DNA of 5,334 nt from contig JAGRKQ010000090.1 of assembly GCA_020442235.1 (NCBI GenBank), forward strand, positions 183-5,516, given 5' to 3'. Below the pieces are notes generated by a model that searched no databases, was not told where the DNA came from, and saw only the letters and a program-made list of their open reading frames with translations. This DNA is from Hyphomicrobiaceae bacterium (GTDB lineage Bacteria > Pseudomonadota > Alphaproteobacteria > Rhizobiales > MH13). Below, piece after piece: positions 4,874 to 5,334 of this stretch. Each line of letters opens with the position of its first letter. Within the stretch, counting starts at the first letter, position 1. Position numbers and translations under genes: made by a program.

Positions 4874-5334
4874 GTGAGCGAACCCGTGATCTGCCGCACC
4901 ACCGAGGATCTGCGCGCCAGCCTTTCCGAACACCGCAAGGCCGGTCGGCGCATCGTCATGGTCCCGACTATGGGCGCCCTGCATGCAGGCCACCGCAGGC
5001 TGATGCGCCATGCCCTCGACCTTGGCGATACGGTGGTCGCCTCGATCTTCGTCAATCCGACCCAGTTCGCACCCAACGAGGATTTCGACCGCTATCCGCG
5101 CCAGGAGGCGGTCGATGTCGGCGCCCTGGCCGCGGAAGGCGTGGAGACCGTCTTCATTCCCGATGTCACGGACATGTATGACGCTCACGATGCGACCCGC
5201 ATCGTCATGAGCGGCCCGGCGGAAGGGCTGGAAAGCGATTTTCGCCCGCATTTCTTCGGCGGGGTCGCGACGGTGGTCTCGCGGCTGCTTCTGGCCGCCC
5301 TGCCCGATGCCGCCCTTTTCGGCGAGAAGGACTA
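4874..5334 (+). CDS. panC: pantothenate synthetase (pantoate--beta-alanine ligase), partial
   Basis: PanC joins D-pantoate and beta-alanine with ATP, through a pantoyl-adenylate, in the last step of pantothenate (vitamin B5) synthesis in the cytoplasm. The 153 visible codons of about 280-300 contain the nucleotidyltransferase signature PTMGALHAGH (31-40, HxGH at 37-40), the pantoate-binding NPTQF (61-65, Gln64), and DFDRYPR (70-76). EGLESDFRPHFFGGVATVV (118-136) follows, then the beginning of the ATP-site motif FGEKD (149-153), where the window ends. The start is GTG at 4874, with AAAGGGAG (4857-4864) 9 nt upstream. RPHFF replaces the RPGHF of E. coli, which I believe is normal in this group. 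In related genomes panB usually follows. Divergent from the VWA gene. Confidence 0.96.
   Translation, partial: MSEPVICRTTEDLRASLSEHRKAGRRIVMVPTMGALHAGHRRLMRHALDLGDTVVASIFVNPTQFAPNEDFDRYPRQEAVDVGALAAEGVETVFIPDVTDMYDAHDATRIVMSGPAEGLESDFRPHFFGGVATVVSRLLLAALPDAALFGEKD

Noticed and set aside
4829..5251. 140-codon minus-strand frame opposite panC
   Set aside because: PanC motifs (HAGH, NPTQF, RPHFFGGVATVV) establish the plus-strand frame; the antisense frame has no support.
1..5334. Mobile element, defence system, CRISPR array or tRNA
   Set aside because: No transposase or integrase motif, no terminal or direct repeats, no regularly spaced repeats and no tRNA-like fold were found on either strand; composition appears even throughout.

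Overview
The window reads as ordinary chromosome of an alphaproteobacterium, most likely of the order Hyphomicrobiales (Rhizobiales). The signs are high GC, frequent GTG/TTG starts, a ClpS-ClpA pair beside a small phasin, an S11 D-Ala-D-Ala carboxypeptidase with a C-terminal SPOR domain, and a membrane J-protein with a Pam18/Tim14-like J domain. I see no insertion sequence, tRNA, rRNA, CRISPR array, phage gene or pseudogene.

Layout. Positions 1-1187 (minus strand) hold clpS followed by the first 272 codons of clpA, which runs off the left edge. The two are 12 bp apart, and the clpA ribosome binding site overlaps the clpS stop codon. A likely clpS promoter and a strong rho-independent terminator for the next gene fill 1188-1354. 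A 110-residue phasin lies on the minus strand at 1355-1687. Its promoter has a perfect TTGACA -35 box and is overlaid by three TGC-N3-GCA palindromes, which look like operators for the polyhydroxybutyrate-responsive repressor PhaR. Divergent from it, a secreted DD-carboxypeptidase with a SPOR domain occupies 1915-3243 (plus).

Convergent with that gene is a two-gene minus-strand operon: a von Willebrand factor A (VWA)-fold protein (to 4748) and then a membrane-anchored J-domain protein (3297-3992). Divergent from the VWA gene, panC (pantothenate synthetase) starts with GTG at 4874 and leaves the window at the right edge after 153 codons.

The genes cover separate household tasks: N-end-rule protein degradation (ClpS/ClpA), storage-granule coating (phasin), peptidoglycan trimming at the septum, a possible Hsp70-partner function at the membrane (J-protein, with the VWA protein of unknown role), and vitamin B5 synthesis. 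No exotic multi-gene system is evident. The best leads are the triple PhaR-like operator and the VWA plus Pam18-like J-protein pair. All homology statements come from reading the translated sequence and from memory of the families; no search was run.
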